A program made the translations under genes and the position numbers. The notes under the pieces were generated by a model. That model saw only the letters and a program-made list of their open reading frames with translations, was not told the DNA's origin and ran no database searches. Below are positions 1 to 9,624 of a stretch of DNA of 64,000 nt, one piece after another. Each line of letters starts with the position of its first letter. Position 1 is the stretch's first letter. The DNA lies in the NCBI RefSeq assembly GCF_900101075.1, contig NZ_FNFY01000004.1, forward strand, positions 99,520-163,519, read 5' to 3'. This DNA is from Lacicoccus qingdaonensis. GTDB lineage: Bacteria; Bacillota; Bacilli; Staphylococcales; Salinicoccaceae.

Positions 1-512
1 ATAATTTCACTTTCAGGCAAAGTGCTTAAAAATTCCAAATCATATATAACGCCTGAAGGTCTGTGGAATGCACCGATAAGATTTTTACCGTGACTTGAAT
101 TTATTGCAGTTTTACCGCCTATTGCTGAATCATGTGCCAATATGGTCGTCGGTACCTGAATGAAGTCCACACCTCTTAAAGTTACAGCGGCTGCAAAACC
201 TCCGGCGTCACCCGCAGCTCCTCCGCCGATGACGACAACAAGGCTCGAACGTTTGATACCTTGTTCAAGAAGGTTTTCGGTCAGGTTCATGAATGACTGA
301 AAAGTTTTTGCCGACTCACCGCTGTCTATAAGAATCGGATCTTCGATGTCTTTTAATATTCCATCTCTGAAATGCCCGTAAACTGTTACATCTACTATAT
401 AAAAGACTTCGTTATAATGTGATGTGTAGTGCTTCATAACTTTATTGAAAATGCCATGTCCCACATGGACGGTGTAGTTATTGTCAGGGTAAGTCGTTTT
501 GAATTCGTGCAT
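1..512 (-). CDS. aroB: 3-dehydroquinate synthase, N-terminal part
   Basis: Second enzyme of the shikimate pathway, making 3-dehydroquinate from DAHP with NAD and a divalent metal. About 170 N-terminal residues are inside the window and the rest runs off the left edge. I translated it from the minus strand: it starts MHEFKTTYPDNNYTV and carries the glycine-rich GGGAAGDAGGF segment, LRGVDFIQVPTT and the GGKTAINSSHGKNLIG stretch of the family. The ATG lies two bases after the aroC stop (TGATCATG), so the two are translationally coupled. GGGAAGD replaces the commoner GGGVVGD, a mild variant. Family assignment is secure. Confidence 0.96.
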   Translation of the reverse strand, partial: MHEFKTTYPDNNYTVHVGHGIFNKVMKHYTSHYNEVFYIVDVTVYGHFRDGILKDIEDPILIDSGESAKTFQSFMNLTENLLEQGIKRSSLVVVIGGGAAGDAGGFAAAVTLRGVDFIQVPTTILAHDSAIGGKTAINSSHGKNLIGAFHRPSGVIYDLEFLSTLPESEI

Positions 513-514
513 GA

Positions 515-1681
515 TCAGAAGTTTTTAGTTCTCTCTTTATATTCTTCGACAGCCTGTTTCAATTCTTCAAAGTTATCATGTGGGAATTTATCAAGTATTG
601 CACGGGCCATTTCTATTGCAACCATATGTTCACAGACAATGGATGCTGCAGGCACTGCACATGCGTCACTGCGCTCAACGGTAGCCTTGAATGGCTCTTT
701 CGTATTGATATCGACACTCATCAATGGTTTATAAAGGGTCGGAATAGGTTTCATTACTGCACGGACAACAATCGGCATCCCTGTAGACATTCCACCTTCA
801 AAACCACCGAGATTATTTGTCCTGCGGGTATATCCTTCTTCACTGCTGTAAAGAATCTCATCCTGCACCTGTGATCCCGGGGTGTGCGCCAGTTTGAATC
901 CCATCCCGAATTCTACACCTTTGAAAGCGTTGATGCTGATGACACTTCCTGCAATTTTAGAATCAAGTTTTCTGTCGTAATGAACATAGGACCCAAGACC
1001 GACCGGCGGGTTTTCGATAATGACTTCGACGATTCCACCGATTGTGTCCCCATTTTTCTTTGCTGTATCGATCAGTTCTTCCGTTTTCTTTGTCTGCTCA
1101 TCTGAAATCATACGTACTGAAGACTGATTTGCACCTTCAGCGATTTCTGAATAAGAATATTCGCCTTCATCCTTGATTTCACCGATTTGAGTCACACGGC
1201 TCGTCATATTTATATCAAGTGAATGCAGCAACTCTTTACATAGTGCACCGACAGCGACGCGCGCAGCAGTTTCTCTTGCCGACGATCTTTCGAGAACATT
1301 TCTTAAGTCACGTGCGTTATATTTAATACCGCCGACAAGGTCAGCATGTCCCGGACGAGGCTTGGTAATGACACGTTTCATATTCTCTTCTTCTTCCGGA
1401 GTAAGCGGTTCACTGCCCATAATCTTTGTCCAGCTTTTAAAATCGTCATTCGTCAGCTCAATCATTATAGGACTGCCGAGAGTTTTTCCATGTCGGACGC
1501 CGGCACCGAATGTGAATGTATCCTTCTCGATTTTCATTCTGCGGCCGCGGCCGTATCCGCCCTGCCTTTTTATCAATTCAGCCTCCATACGTTCCTTATC
1601 AATAGGCATATTTGATGGAAAGCCTTCGATTATCGCAGTAAGTTTGGGTCCATGTGATTCGCCTGATGTTAAAAATCTCAT
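515..1681 (-). CDS. aroC: chorismate synthase
   Basis: Last common step of aromatic amino-acid synthesis: FMN-dependent 1,4-elimination of phosphate from EPSP to give chorismate. 388 residues, the normal length. The three family signatures are visible: GESHG near residue 7, [14 protein letters not shown] near 133, and [15 protein letters not shown] near 338. An AAGGTGG ribosome site precedes the ATG. It lies upstream of aroB in the same direction, as in staphylococci and bacilli. Menaquinone synthesis, which also draws on chorismate, is represented nearby by hepS, menG and hepT. The hairpin between it and ndk suggests a separate transcription unit from ndk. Confidence 0.98.
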   Translation of the reverse strand: MRFLTSGESHGPKLTAIIEGFPSNMPIDKERMEAELIKRQGGYGRGRRMKIEKDTFTFGAGVRHGKTLGSPIMIELTNDDFKSWTKIMGSEPLTPEEEENMKRVITKPRPGHADLVGGIKYNARDLRNVLERSSARETAARVAVGALCKELLHSLDINMTSRVTQIGEIKDEGEYSYSEIAEGANQSSVRMISDEQTKKTEELIDTAKKNGDTIGGIVEVIIENPPVGLGSYVHYDRKLDSKIAGSVISINAFKGVEFGMGFKLAHTPGSQVQDEILYSSEEGYTRRTNNLGGFEGGMSTGMPIVVRAVMKPIPTLYKPLMSVDINTKEPFKATVERSDACAVPAASIVCEHMVAIEMARAILDKFPHDNFEELKQAVEEYKERTKNF

Positions 1682-1710
1682 AATTCCACCTTCTCCTCTA
1701 AAATTATATT

Positions 1711-1737
1711 AAAAAAAGCTGAGTAATAACCCAGCTC
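1711..1737 (-). terminator. rho-independent terminator behind ndk
   Basis: On the minus strand the arms AGCTG and CAGCT enclose a short loop and are followed by seven T. It sits between the ndk stop and the aroC start. Read-through into aroC remains possible because the stem is short. Confidence 0.65.
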
Positions 1738-1750
1738 CTTGTTTTTTTGT

Positions 1751-2200
1751 TTAGTAAATCCAGTCTTTGTTAATCAGGCTGTAGTCGAGTATTTCAGCTT
1801 CATCAAAGAAAAGATTGATTTCTCTTTCAGCACTTTCCGCTGAATCTGAACCATGGATAATGTTTTTTCCAACAGTTAAACCAAAGTCGCCTCTGATAGT
1901 TCCCGGCGCTGCTTCTTGAGGGTTTGTCGAACCAACTACCAATCTTGCAGTAGAGATTACGTTCTCACCTTCCAATACCATTGCGAAAACCGGTCCTGAA
2001 GTAATGAAGTCAACCAGCTCCCCAAAGAAAGGTTTATCCTGGTGTTCCTGATAATGTGTTTTAGCAAGGTCCTCTGACACATTCATCAATTTTGCACCGG
2101 CAATTTTGAAACCTTTATTCTCAAGTCTTGAAACAATCGGCCCGATAAGATTTCTTTGTACCCCATCAGGTTTAATCATTAGAAAAGTTTTTTCCATCAT
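1751..2200 (-). CDS. ndk: nucleoside diphosphate kinase
   Basis: Transfers the gamma phosphate of ATP to other nucleoside diphosphates through a phosphohistidine. 149 residues; the start METKF-like [16 protein letters not shown] is typical, and the active-site segment [14 protein letters not shown] holds the catalytic histidine at about residue 116. Two ATG codons follow AAGGAG; the second (position 2197) has the better spacing of eight bases, the first has five. It lies between hepT and aroC as in staphylococci and is followed by a hairpin terminator. Confidence 0.97.
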   Translation of the reverse strand: MMEKTFLMIKPDGVQRNLIGPIVSRLENKGFKIAGAKLMNVSEDLAKTHYQEHQDKPFFGELVDFITSGPVFAMVLEGENVISTARLVVGSTNPQEAAPGTIRGDFGLTVGKNIIHGSDSAESAEREINLFFDEAEILDYSLINKDWIY

Positions 2201-2260
2201 TAAATCTCCTTATAAATTAGTTATGTTCTTATATTATCATTAATTAATTTTATTGTTAAT

Positions 2261-3217
2261 TTATTTCAGGCGCTTTTTGAGTTTTTCTGCTATTTCCAGC
2301 AAATATCCCTTAACAGGCTGTTCGATATCACTGAGATGGGCGATTGCTTCATCGTAATGGTCGGAGCTGATTTTTAGTGATTCTTCAAGAACATCTGATT
2401 CCAGTATCTGTCCAATCAGTGAGTCAAGGATCTCAGGATTGTTTTTAAACTCAGTCAACTGTTTTTTGAACTGCTCATCCTTATCTCTCTTAAGAAGAAC
2501 AGGTAAAGTAAAATGGCCATTGGCCAGATCGGAAAATTTTGGCTTGCCGAGTTCAGACTCATCACCAGTAAAGTCCAGACAGTCATCTATGATTTGAAAA
2601 CTCACACCAATATGATGAGCGAACTCAGTCAGATGGTACATCGTCACTTCATCCAGATGGCTTGCGTAGCTTCCGAGTTCTACACTGAGGACAATAAGCA
2701 ATGCAGTTTTACGATAGATTTTTTCGTAGTAATCATCATAAGTCTGATTTTCATTGAACTGATGGTTGAACTGAAGCAGTTCGCCGCTCACAATCTGTTC
2801 AATTGCAGCTGAATATGTTTTATGGAATTTTTCATGTTCGATGCCGCTCACCATTTGTACGGCTGTTGATAACAGCAGATTGCCGGTATTTACCGCCTGA
2901 AAGTATCCATATTTATAGTAAGCGGTCTCTTTTCCTCTTCTAAGCTCACTGTCATCAATGATATCATCATGGACCAGCGTCGCCATATGAAGAAGTTCCA
3001 GGCTCGCACTCACTTTGTAGACGTCTTCCATCCTGTCGGGATTCCCCAGCTTTCCCGCAACTATGGATAAAGTCGGCCTCAATTTTTTGCCACCTGATTT
3101 ATACAGTCCGACACTCAGGTCATTGGACAGTACGCCGGCCGGTTCAAGGTTTTTTCTGATCAGTCTGTCTACTTTTATAAAATCAGGTGCCAGATATGTT
3201 TTTAAAGATACCATCAT
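2261..3217 (-). CDS. hepT: heptaprenyl diphosphate synthase, catalytic subunit
   Basis: Long-chain trans-prenyl diphosphate synthase that makes the menaquinone side chain. Catalytic subunit of a two-component enzyme whose partner, HepS, is encoded two genes upstream. 318 residues. The first aspartate-rich motif (VHDDIIDDSELRRG) lies at about 82-95 and the second (DDCLD) at about 211-215; the GGKKLRP substrate-binding segment is near 42. Its ATG overlaps the menG TAA by one base (TAATG); a second ATG at 3214 is better spaced from GGAG. The order hepS-menG-hepT-ndk is conserved in staphylococci and bacilli. Chain length cannot be read from sequence. Confidence 0.95.
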   Translation of the reverse strand: MMVSLKTYLAPDFIKVDRLIRKNLEPAGVLSNDLSVGLYKSGGKKLRPTLSIVAGKLGNPDRMEDVYKVSASLELLHMATLVHDDIIDDSELRRGKETAYYKYGYFQAVNTGNLLLSTAVQMVSGIEHEKFHKTYSAAIEQIVSGELLQFNHQFNENQTYDDYYEKIYRKTALLIVLSVELGSYASHLDEVTMYHLTEFAHHIGVSFQIIDDCLDFTGDESELGKPKFSDLANGHFTLPVLLKRDKDEQFKKQLTEFKNNPEILDSLIGQILESDVLEESLKISSDHYDEAIAHLSDIEQPVKGYLLEIAEKLKKRLK

Positions 3218-3912
3218 TAATCTCCATCAATCGGTTTTATTGCAAAGTGGCTGGCTGCCGTTCCTAAAGTATGGGGAATGATTTTAATGTTTGTAAATCC
3301 TGTGGTATACAGTATGCACTTCAGTTCATTTTTGGATATGAACGAACTCGTGGATTCATGAAGCCATGAGTACTCATCCTTCTTTTTGGCAATGATGCCG
3401 CCGAGCATGGGCATGATTTTACCGAAATAAAGTTCAAAGCCCGAGTTGATCAGATTATTTTCCGGTGTGGATGTTTCCAGGATGACCAGCGTCCCGCCCG
3501 GTTTTAGAACACGGTAGAAATCTGCGATTGCAGCCCCGTAATCAGGCAGGTTTCTGAGACCGAATCCGATAGTCACATAATCAAACTGATCATCTTCAAA
3601 TGGCAGATTCATTGCATTGCCGTGGATAAGCGATATATTATCCCACTGCGCTGTTTTACCTTCGGCAACTTCAAGCATATTTTCACTGAAGTCGAGTCCG
3701 GTGGTTTCGGCACCGCTCGCTGCTAGCTGAATTGTCCAGTCACCGGTACCGCAGCATACATCAAGAACAGTCATATCACTGTCAAGAAACATATGGGACA
3801 TTGTTTTATTTCTCCACAGTGTGTGCTGGTTGAAACTTATGATGTTATTCATATGGTCGTAATCTTTTGAAATCGCGTTGAATATTTTATGTACACGTTG
3901 TTCTTTATCCAT
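3217..3912 (-). CDS. menG: demethylmenaquinone methyltransferase
   Basis: SAM-dependent C-methylation of demethylmenaquinone, the last step of menaquinone synthesis. About 231 residues with a class I methyltransferase fold: the VLDVCCGTGDWT SAM loop, LDFSENML, and the UbiE/MenG signature YVTIGFGLRNLPDY. I chose the ATG at 3912, preceded by AGGTGA; an upstream in-frame GTG at 3921 lies within that ribosome site. The start overlaps the end of hepS by eight bases, so the three menaquinone genes are tightly coupled. Confidence 0.95.
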   Translation of the reverse strand: MDKEQRVHKIFNAISKDYDHMNNIISFNQHTLWRNKTMSHMFLDSDMTVLDVCCGTGDWTIQLAASGAETTGLDFSENMLEVAEGKTAQWDNISLIHGNAMNLPFEDDQFDYVTIGFGLRNLPDYGAAIADFYRVLKPGGTLVILETSTPENNLINSGFELYFGKIMPMLGGIIAKKKDEYSWLHESTSSFISKNELKCILYTTGFTNIKIIPHTLGTAASHFAIKPIDGD

Positions 3913-4411
3913 TATTGTCACCTGTACTCTTTGATATATATGGTAAGTTTTCTATGTTAATACTGTCGATGTATTGATTGATTAACTGTAATAGGTTGTT
4001 ATGTGCATAACCATTATCTACAAGATAAATGAGAGGTGCAAATAAAAGACTTTTTAATTCAGCATGAGGGGGGTTTTTATCAGATGTGGCATAGGCTGAT
4101 TTGTTAGAAGTGATTTCTTTGGAAATGCTGGACACATCGTTTATCACTTTATACTCATTATGTAATGCTAATATTTTATAAAACTGGCTGAAAAAGTAGT
4201 CGCCGGTCAAAACGTGCTCTTCCCTATCTGCATCATATGGTTCTTCATCTAAAATCTGCAATGCTTTATTGAAAAACAAAACCGCATGGCAAATGTGAGC
4301 ATCTCGTATGATATTTTCTTCATCTGAAAAGAAAGTGAAGAATGGCTCATTATGTAATTTCAGATTGTTATTATTCAGATCTTTTTCTATTTGTTGTATA
4401 AGAGCTTTCAT
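3905..4411 (-). CDS. hepS: heptaprenyl diphosphate synthase, regulatory subunit
   Basis: Non-catalytic small component of heptaprenyl diphosphate synthase, needed with HepT to make the menaquinone tail. The sequence is weakly conserved, but the DAHICHA-like and LTGDYFFSQFYKILA segments fit the HepS/GerCA family, and the position upstream of menG and hepT is diagnostic. The open frame extends to 4450; I prefer the ATG at 4411 (MKALIQQIEKDL) because AAGGTGAT lies nine bases before it, giving 168 residues. Confidence 0.86.
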   Translation of the reverse strand: MKALIQQIEKDLNNNNLKLHNEPFFTFFSDEENIIRDAHICHAVLFFNKALQILDEEPYDADREEHVLTGDYFFSQFYKILALHNEYKVINDVSSISKEITSNKSAYATSDKNPPHAELKSLLFAPLIYLVDNGYAHNNLLQLINQYIDSINIENLPYISKSTGDNNG

Positions 4412-4429
4412 GAAAAATATCACCTTATA

Positions 4430-4462
4430 AATTAATAGACCTAACATCAACCGTTAGGCCTA
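4430..4462 (-). terminator. hairpin terminator behind hup
   Basis: Nine-base arms (AGGCCTAAC and GTTAGGTCT on the minus strand, with one G-T pair) just after the hup stop, followed by the T-rich ATTAATTT. It separates hup from hepS. The T tract is interrupted, so termination may be partial. Confidence 0.55.
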
Positions 4463-4471
4463 ATTCATTAA

Positions 4472-4744
4472 TTATTTTACTGCATCTTTAAGTGCTTTAC
4501 CTGCTTTGAAAGCCGGTACTTTTGAAGCTGCAATCTCAATTTCTTCACCAGATTGTGGATTGCGGCCTTTACGTGCAGCACGTTCGCGGACTTCAAAGTT
4601 ACCGAAACCGATCAACTGCACTTTTTCACCCTTTTTTAAGGAATCTTGAATTGACTCAAATACTGCGTCAACAGCAGCACCTGATTCTTTTTTTGTAAGA
4701 TCAGCTTTGTCGCTGACAGCATTGATTAAATCAGTCTTGTTCAT
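4472..4744 (-). CDS. hup: DNA-binding protein HU
   Basis: Histone-like nucleoid protein that bends DNA as a dimer. 90 residues from [10 protein letters not shown], the standard length, with the [18 protein letters not shown] beta-arm that intercalates into DNA and the [17 protein letters not shown]-terminus. The frame continues upstream to 4882, but the ATG at 4744 is preceded by GGGAGGTGG and matches all HU proteins. It sits between the menaquinone genes and gpsA, as in Bacillus and Staphylococcus. Confidence 0.97.
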   Translation of the reverse strand: MNKTDLINAVSDKADLTKKESGAAVDAVFESIQDSLKKGEKVQLIGFGNFEVRERAARKGRNPQSGEEIEIAASKVPAFKAGKALKDAVK

Positions 4745-4862
4745 ACTATTCCACCTCCCATAATGAGTATAATGATAGGTTTTATCATTATGTTTTGACT
4801 TTAACACAGTCGTTTGACCACTGCAATGAATTTTATGGTTTTTTGGCAGAAAAATGGCTTTA

Positions 4863-5588
4863 CTATGCACTTTTATGCACATTAGTCATAAAAATCGGGT
4901 CATTATTTTCATTAACTGTAATTTCAGGTGAATATATTGGCACGACCGGTGTATATTCATATAATACTTCGCGTACATCATCACCGGTTTCAAACTGCAG
5001 ATTGTTCTCATCGATGATTCTGCCGATTTCTTCTCTGTAATCAACAATGAAATTTTCCCCGCCGCTGTAGTAGACATTCAGTGCACCGCCTGAATATGGG
5101 CTCGTCACTGTCGGATTTTCATTTAAATTATAGAAATCCAAGTCCAGCTTGTATACATTCGGTCCGATGGTTTCTTCAAATTCAACATGATCTCCCATGC
5201 CGTTCACTCTGAGCTGCAGTGAGCGTATTTCTTCAGTGATTCTTAAATCGGCCAATTTGACTGTTGGATTTTCTTCGGCATCCAAAATTACAAATTGATA
5301 ATACCCGCCCGCCTCATATGATATAGCCGGTCTTTCATCCAGATAATCTGGTACAAGTCTATCGAAATCCACCTGATATTCGAAGTATTCACGTGTTTCG
5401 GTTACAGTTTTAATCGGAAGCAGGCCGTCTGTATCTTCCTGGTACTGCTCTACAGCATTCTGAACCATATCAATCTGAGATTCACTCGGCATCTGGTTTT
5501 GCTCTTCAGATTCAGGATACATACATGCGTTTAAAAACAAAACTGATAAAAGAACAGTTATTACTTTAACATTATATTTAAGTTTCAT
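4863..5588 (-). CDS. YphF-like lipoprotein of unknown function
   Basis: 241-residue predicted lipoprotein: charged start, hydrophobic stretch at about 8-20, then the lipobox LNAC with the modified cysteine at about 22. The mature part is acidic and has no enzyme motif I recognise. Position identifies it as the equivalent of Bacillus subtilis YphF, which lies with YphE between gpsA and the HU gene. Its ATG (5588) abuts the stop of the yphE-like gene, with a GGGGGG ribosome site inside that gene. The function is not known. Confidence 0.8.
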   Translation of the reverse strand: MKLKYNVKVITVLLSVLFLNACMYPESEEQNQMPSESQIDMVQNAVEQYQEDTDGLLPIKTVTETREYFEYQVDFDRLVPDYLDERPAISYEAGGYYQFVILDAEENPTVKLADLRITEEIRSLQLRVNGMGDHVEFEETIGPNVYKLDLDFYNLNENPTVTSPYSGGALNVYYSGGENFIVDYREEIGRIIDENNLQFETGDDVREVLYEYTPVVPIYSPEITVNENNDPIFMTNVHKSA

Positions 5589-5786
5589 CTAGCTGCCCCC
5601 CAGAACAGGTATCATAAGAATAAAAGCCAACAGCAGCAGTCCCCATGCAAATATGGAGACAATCACACTGATTACTTTTATTTTAATGACGTAGCGCGCA
5701 ACATAAATCAATACAGCTGCTAGCGCCATCGACCCCATTGATATAAAAGACAGCCACATAAGGTCCATTGCTGATATTCCAAACAT
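5589..5786 (-). CDS. YphE-like small membrane protein (DUF2768)
   Basis: 65 residues and almost wholly hydrophobic, with two predicted membrane spans (about 8-28 and 33-60) separated by a short basic turn. It is placed between gpsA and the YphF-like lipoprotein exactly as yphE is in Bacillus, which supports the DUF2768 assignment. Start at 5786 is four bases from the gpsA stop; the ribosome site is weak, so expression probably depends on coupling with gpsA. Function unknown. Confidence 0.75.
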   Translation of the reverse strand: MFGISAMDLMWLSFISMGSMALAAVLIYVARYVIKIKVISVIVSIFAWGLLLLAFILMIPVLGGS

Positions 5787-5789
5787 AGT

Positions 5790-6848
5790 TTACTGATTAC
5801 TCCAATCTCTGTATTGCTCGTTAAGAAGTTCTTTTAAACCAATCGTCTCGGAAGTCTTTTCCCGCATCATCAGTTTATAGAATGCTTCATCTTTGCTTAT
5901 ATCATCAAAAAGATATTGATGAAGCACTTTGGTTATAGGCATTTCAACCCCATGACTCTCACTTAATTCATAGGCGGCACGTGTGGTATTGACGCCCTCC
6001 ACTACCATGCCCATTCTGGCTTCCGCTTCTGTCAGGCTCAATCCTTCTGCAAGCATAATCCCACATCTGAAGTTGCGTGAATGACGGCTTGTGGCAGTGA
6101 CTATCAGATCGCCCATACCTGTCAGGCCAAGGAAAGTCAGTGGATCTGCACCCATTTTTGTACCCAGTCTCGCAATTTCCTGCAGACCTCTTGTGATTAT
6201 AGCAGCCTTTGCGTTATCTCCAAACTGCAATCCGTGCAAAGTGCCGACCGCGAGTGCGATGATGTTTTTCAGTGCGCCGCCAATTTCAACGCCTACCAGG
6301 TCTTCGTTTACATATACCCTGAAGTATTTACTCATGAATACATCCTGTATCGTCGTCACACCCTTATTATGAAGAGATGCTGTGCTGACGGTCGTCGGTG
6401 ATTTCAAGGCAACCTCTTCGGCATGGCTCGGCCCGCTCAAGACACATATATCTTCGACAGTTTCAGGTGTTGTCTCCTGTTCTATCACTTCTGAAACTCT
6501 TAAATAGCTGTCGAGCTCCAGACCTTTGGCAACATGGACGATAAGAACCTTTTTATTTTTCTCAAGTAATATACGATGTATGTCTTTCGTCAGTCCTCTG
6601 ACTGCTTTGACAGGTACTGCTATGACAAGCAGATCAGCATGGTCGACGGCTGCTGTCAGATCACTGGTCGCCCGTAATGCAGCGGGCAGATCCACATCTT
6701 TCAAATAATGAAGATTTGTATGGCTTTCATTGATTTCTTCAACAACTGCTTCATTTCTGCCGTACATTTTTACATCATGTTTATTATCTGTCAAGACCAT
6801 TGCCAAGCTTGTACCAAAGCTTCCAGTACCTAAAACTGAAATGTTCAC
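5790..6848 (-). CDS. gpsA: glycerol-3-phosphate dehydrogenase [NAD(P)+]
   Basis: Reduces dihydroxyacetone phosphate to sn-glycerol 3-phosphate, the backbone for phospholipids. 352 residues, slightly longer than the usual 332-340. N-terminal Rossmann loop GTGSFGTS near residue 7, the family segment EIGGALKNIIALAVG, and the FLGLTGMGDLIVTATSRHSRN signature. It starts with GTG at 6848, preceded by AGGAG. It follows der with a 14-base gap, an arrangement shared with bacilli. Cytosolic soluble enzyme. Confidence 0.96.
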   Translation of the reverse strand: MNISVLGTGSFGTSLAMVLTDNKHDVKMYGRNEAVVEEINESHTNLHYLKDVDLPAALRATSDLTAAVDHADLLVIAVPVKAVRGLTKDIHRILLEKNKKVLIVHVAKGLELDSYLRVSEVIEQETTPETVEDICVLSGPSHAEEVALKSPTTVSTASLHNKGVTTIQDVFMSKYFRVYVNEDLVGVEIGGALKNIIALAVGTLHGLQFGDNAKAAIITRGLQEIARLGTKMGADPLTFLGLTGMGDLIVTATSRHSRNFRCGIMLAEGLSLTEAEARMGMVVEGVNTTRAAYELSESHGVEMPITKVLHQYLFDDISKDEAFYKLMMREKTSETIGLKELLNEQYRDWSNQ

Positions 6849-6862
6849 AAGTACACGCTCCT

Positions 6863-8176
6863 TTAATTTCTTTTTCGGCTGATGATATGAATCGGTGTCC
6901 CATGGAAATCAAATGCCCGCCGCAGCTGATTTTCCAAATACCTTTTATAACTGAAATGCATCAGCTCGGTATCATTGACGAACATGACAAATGTCGGCGG
7001 TCCTACGCTGACCTGTGTTCCGTAAAAGATATTCAGACGATGTCCGCCTTTATCGGTCGGTGTCGGATTCATGCTTACACTGTCGACGATCACTTCATTG
7101 AGGGTGCTTGATTGGACACGTTTTTTATGAGAGTCGTTAACCAGCTTGATCAGCGGGAACAAAGTAGTCAGACGTGATCTGGTTTTCGCCGATAAAAACG
7201 TGATCGGCGCGTAGTCCAGAAACTGGAACTGTTGACGGATTTCATCTTCGAATTTTTTCATTGTTTTATCGTCTTTTTCCACTGCATCCCACTTATTGAC
7301 CACAATGACAATCGCGCGTCCTGCTTCGTGTGCAAGACCCGCAATCCGCTTATCCTGTTCTATGATACCCTCTTCACCATTGATTACGACGAGAACAACA
7401 TCAGAACGTTCAATCGCCCGTGTAGCCCTTAATACTGCGTACTTCTCTGTGGATTCATATACTTTACCGCGTTTTCTCATGCCGGCAGTATCTATCAGAG
7501 TATATTCTTCATCTTCAAAAGTATATTCGGTATCCACTGCATCCCTGGTCGTTCCGGCGATATCTGAAACGATGACTCTGTCTTCATTCAGTATCGCATT
7601 GATCAGACTTGATTTTCCAACGTTGGGTCTGCCGATAAGTGAAACTTTTACAGAATCATCCTTCTCGAGGTCGACTTCTATATTTTTAAAGTGTTCCACT
7701 GCTGCATCCAATGAATCTCCGAGACCGAGACCGTGGGAACCGGATACCGGGAACGGGTCGCCCAGCCCCAGCCGGTAAAAGTCATAAATCTCATTTCTCA
7801 TTTCAAAATTATCTATTTTATTCACTAATAATATAGTCGGTTTTTCAGATTTCTGCAGTATGCGTGCCACATGCATATCATCATCAGTCACACCTTCTTT
7901 GCCGTTTGTGATCATAAGTATGACATCCGCTTCCAATATGGCAATTTCAGCCTGCATTTTAATCTGTTCTTGAAAAGGTTCATCCTTTATTTCGATACCG
8001 CCGGTATCGATTACATTGAATTCATGATTCAGCCATTCGCCATCTGCGTACAGCCGGTCACGAGTCACTCCAGGCGTGTCCTCCACAATCGCTTTTCTTT
8101 CTCCTATGATTCTGTTAAATAAAGTTGACTTTCCAACGTTTGGACGGCCAACAACAGCAATTGTCGGTTTATACAT
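6863..8176 (-). CDS. der: ribosome-assembly GTPase Der (EngA)
   Basis: Tandem-domain GTPase needed for 50S ribosome maturation. 437 residues. Two identical P-loops, GRPNVGKS, at about 10-17 and 182-189, each followed by its DTxG switch II (DTGGIE near 57; [10 protein letters not shown] in domain 2) and NKxD base-recognition motif (NKID near 119; NKWD later), then a C-terminal KH-like domain from about 355. A strong GGAGG site precedes the ATG. Conserved link with gpsA downstream; a terminator separates it from rpsA. Confidence 0.98.
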   Translation of the reverse strand: MYKPTIAVVGRPNVGKSTLFNRIIGERKAIVEDTPGVTRDRLYADGEWLNHEFNVIDTGGIEIKDEPFQEQIKMQAEIAILEADVILMITNGKEGVTDDDMHVARILQKSEKPTILLVNKIDNFEMRNEIYDFYRLGLGDPFPVSGSHGLGLGDSLDAAVEHFKNIEVDLEKDDSVKVSLIGRPNVGKSSLINAILNEDRVIVSDIAGTTRDAVDTEYTFEDEEYTLIDTAGMRKRGKVYESTEKYAVLRATRAIERSDVVLVVINGEEGIIEQDKRIAGLAHEAGRAIVIVVNKWDAVEKDDKTMKKFEDEIRQQFQFLDYAPITFLSAKTRSRLTTLFPLIKLVNDSHKKRVQSSTLNEVIVDSVSMNPTPTDKGGHRLNIFYGTQVSVGPPTFVMFVNDTELMHFSYKRYLENQLRRAFDFHGTPIHIISRKRN

Positions 8177-8206
8177 GATTTCGCCTCCTTACCTTAAATT
8201 ATTTTA

Positions 8207-8246
8207 CCATAAAAATAAAATAAAGGGCGATTTCCATCGCCCTTTA
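8207..8246 (-). terminator. rho-independent terminator behind rpsA
   Basis: Perfect ten-base stem on the minus strand (AAAGGGCGAT and ATCGCCCTTT) with a GGAA loop and a following T-rich tract. It lies between rpsA and der. Confidence 0.9.
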
Positions 8247-8266
8247 TCATCAAATGTTTTATCGGT

Positions 8267-9550
8267 TTATAAATCTAAATTCTTAAATTTATCACCAAAC
8301 ACATCACCTAATGTTGGTTGATCTTCATCAGTTTCGTCTCTGTAGACTTTTGATGATTGTTCAGGTTGTTCAACACGTTCTGTCGTCTCTTTGATGGACA
8401 GTGAAACTTTGCCGCTGTCCTCGCTCAAGGATAGGATTTTGACCTGTATTTCCTGGCCTTCTTCCAGTACATCAGAAGGATGTGCGACATGGTCGTGGCT
8501 GATTTCGGACACATGTACGAGACCTTCCACGCCGGGTGCCACTTGAACAAATGCACCAAAATCGACAAGTCTTTTCACTGTGCCCTCAAGAGTTTCGCCG
8601 CTGTTATGCTCTTTTATGAATAATTCGAACGGGCTTTCCTGTGCCTGCTTGATAGACAGGCTGACACGTTCGTTGTCAACATCGACATCAAGAATCTTGA
8701 CATCAACCTTGTCTCCTATATTTACAGCATCTTCGACATTTTCAACTCTTTCATAGCTCAGCTCTGAGATATGAGCCAGACCATCAATGGAACCCAAGTT
8801 GATGAAAGCACCAAAATTGGTCGTTCTGACAACTTCACCTTCAACAGTCGCGCCGGTTTCGAGCTTTTCAAGCTGCGTCTTACGATCTGCCTTCTTTTCG
8901 ACTTCGATGATTTTCTTGCGGTTTAGGATGACACGGTTTTTATCTTTATCAATGTCTTCCATTTTGACTTCAAGCGTCTGATCTGCAAACTGTTCCAGAT
9001 CTTCCACATATTCGTCTGACAAAAGTGATGCAGGGATGAAGCCTCTTACACCCACATCCACTACAAGGCCCGCCTGGACAACTTCCATAACGGTACCGGA
9101 GATTGTTTCGTCATTCTCCTTGGAAGCGATCAGGTCGTCATAACTTTTATCCTCTTCCAGCTTTCTGATTGAAAGGATCAGGTTGTGACGCTCACTTTCA
9201 TCTTCCACTTTAATAACAACAGCCTCTATCGTATCGTCTTCTGCGACGACTTCCTGAGGATGTTCAATTCTTTTGTTAGTCACTTGACTGATTGGAATAA
9301 TACCTTCAAAGTCAGTACCGTCAATATGCGCTCTAACAAACTTCTCTTCCACTTTAAACACAGTACCGGTTACTTTGTCGCCTTCGTTAAAACTGCTGTC
9401 TGATGATGCCTGTTCAGCCGTCTCTTCAGAATTTGACGTTTCTCCCTGTGATTCTTGTGAAGCCGGAATCTCTTCTTCAGGTGAATTTTCCTCGACCTGT
9501 GAATTCTCTTCTTCGTTGTTCTCTTCGTTCAAGATATTATCTGTCGTCAT
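8267..9550 (-). CDS. rpsA: ribosomal protein S1-like, four S1 domains
   Basis: RNA-binding S1 homologue of the short Firmicutes type. 427 residues. Four OB-fold S1 repeats can be read, beginning near residues 57 (GDKVTGTVF), 145 (ISGTVMEV), 232 (VEGEVVRTTNFGAF) and 317 (LEGTVKRLVDFGAF). The first 55 or so residues are a disordered Glu/Ser/Gln-rich extension; staphylococcal homologues are usually nearer 390 residues, so this tail is the main difference. GGAGG precedes the ATG. Located between cmk/plsC and der as in staphylococci. Confidence 0.95.
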   Translation of the reverse strand: MTTDNILNEENNEEENSQVEENSPEEEIPASQESQGETSNSEETAEQASSDSSFNEGDKVTGTVFKVEEKFVRAHIDGTDFEGIIPISQVTNKRIEHPQEVVAEDDTIEAVVIKVEDESERHNLILSIRKLEEDKSYDDLIASKENDETISGTVMEVVQAGLVVDVGVRGFIPASLLSDEYVEDLEQFADQTLEVKMEDIDKDKNRVILNRKKIIEVEKKADRKTQLEKLETGATVEGEVVRTTNFGAFINLGSIDGLAHISELSYERVENVEDAVNIGDKVDVKILDVDVDNERVSLSIKQAQESPFELFIKEHNSGETLEGTVKRLVDFGAFVQVAPGVEGLVHVSEISHDHVAHPSDVLEEGQEIQVKILSLSEDSGKVSLSIKETTERVEQPEQSSKVYRDETDEDQPTLGDVFGDKFKNLDL

Positions 9551-9624
9551 GTGCCTGCCTCCATTACATTACTATAGACTATATACCTAACTTCTTATAA
9601 ATATGCTGATTTGTCAAGTAATTG

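Noticed and set aside
429..1712. Several plus-strand frames across aroC
   Set aside because: They are antisense to a complete chorismate synthase, have no ribosome sites and show no protein family features.
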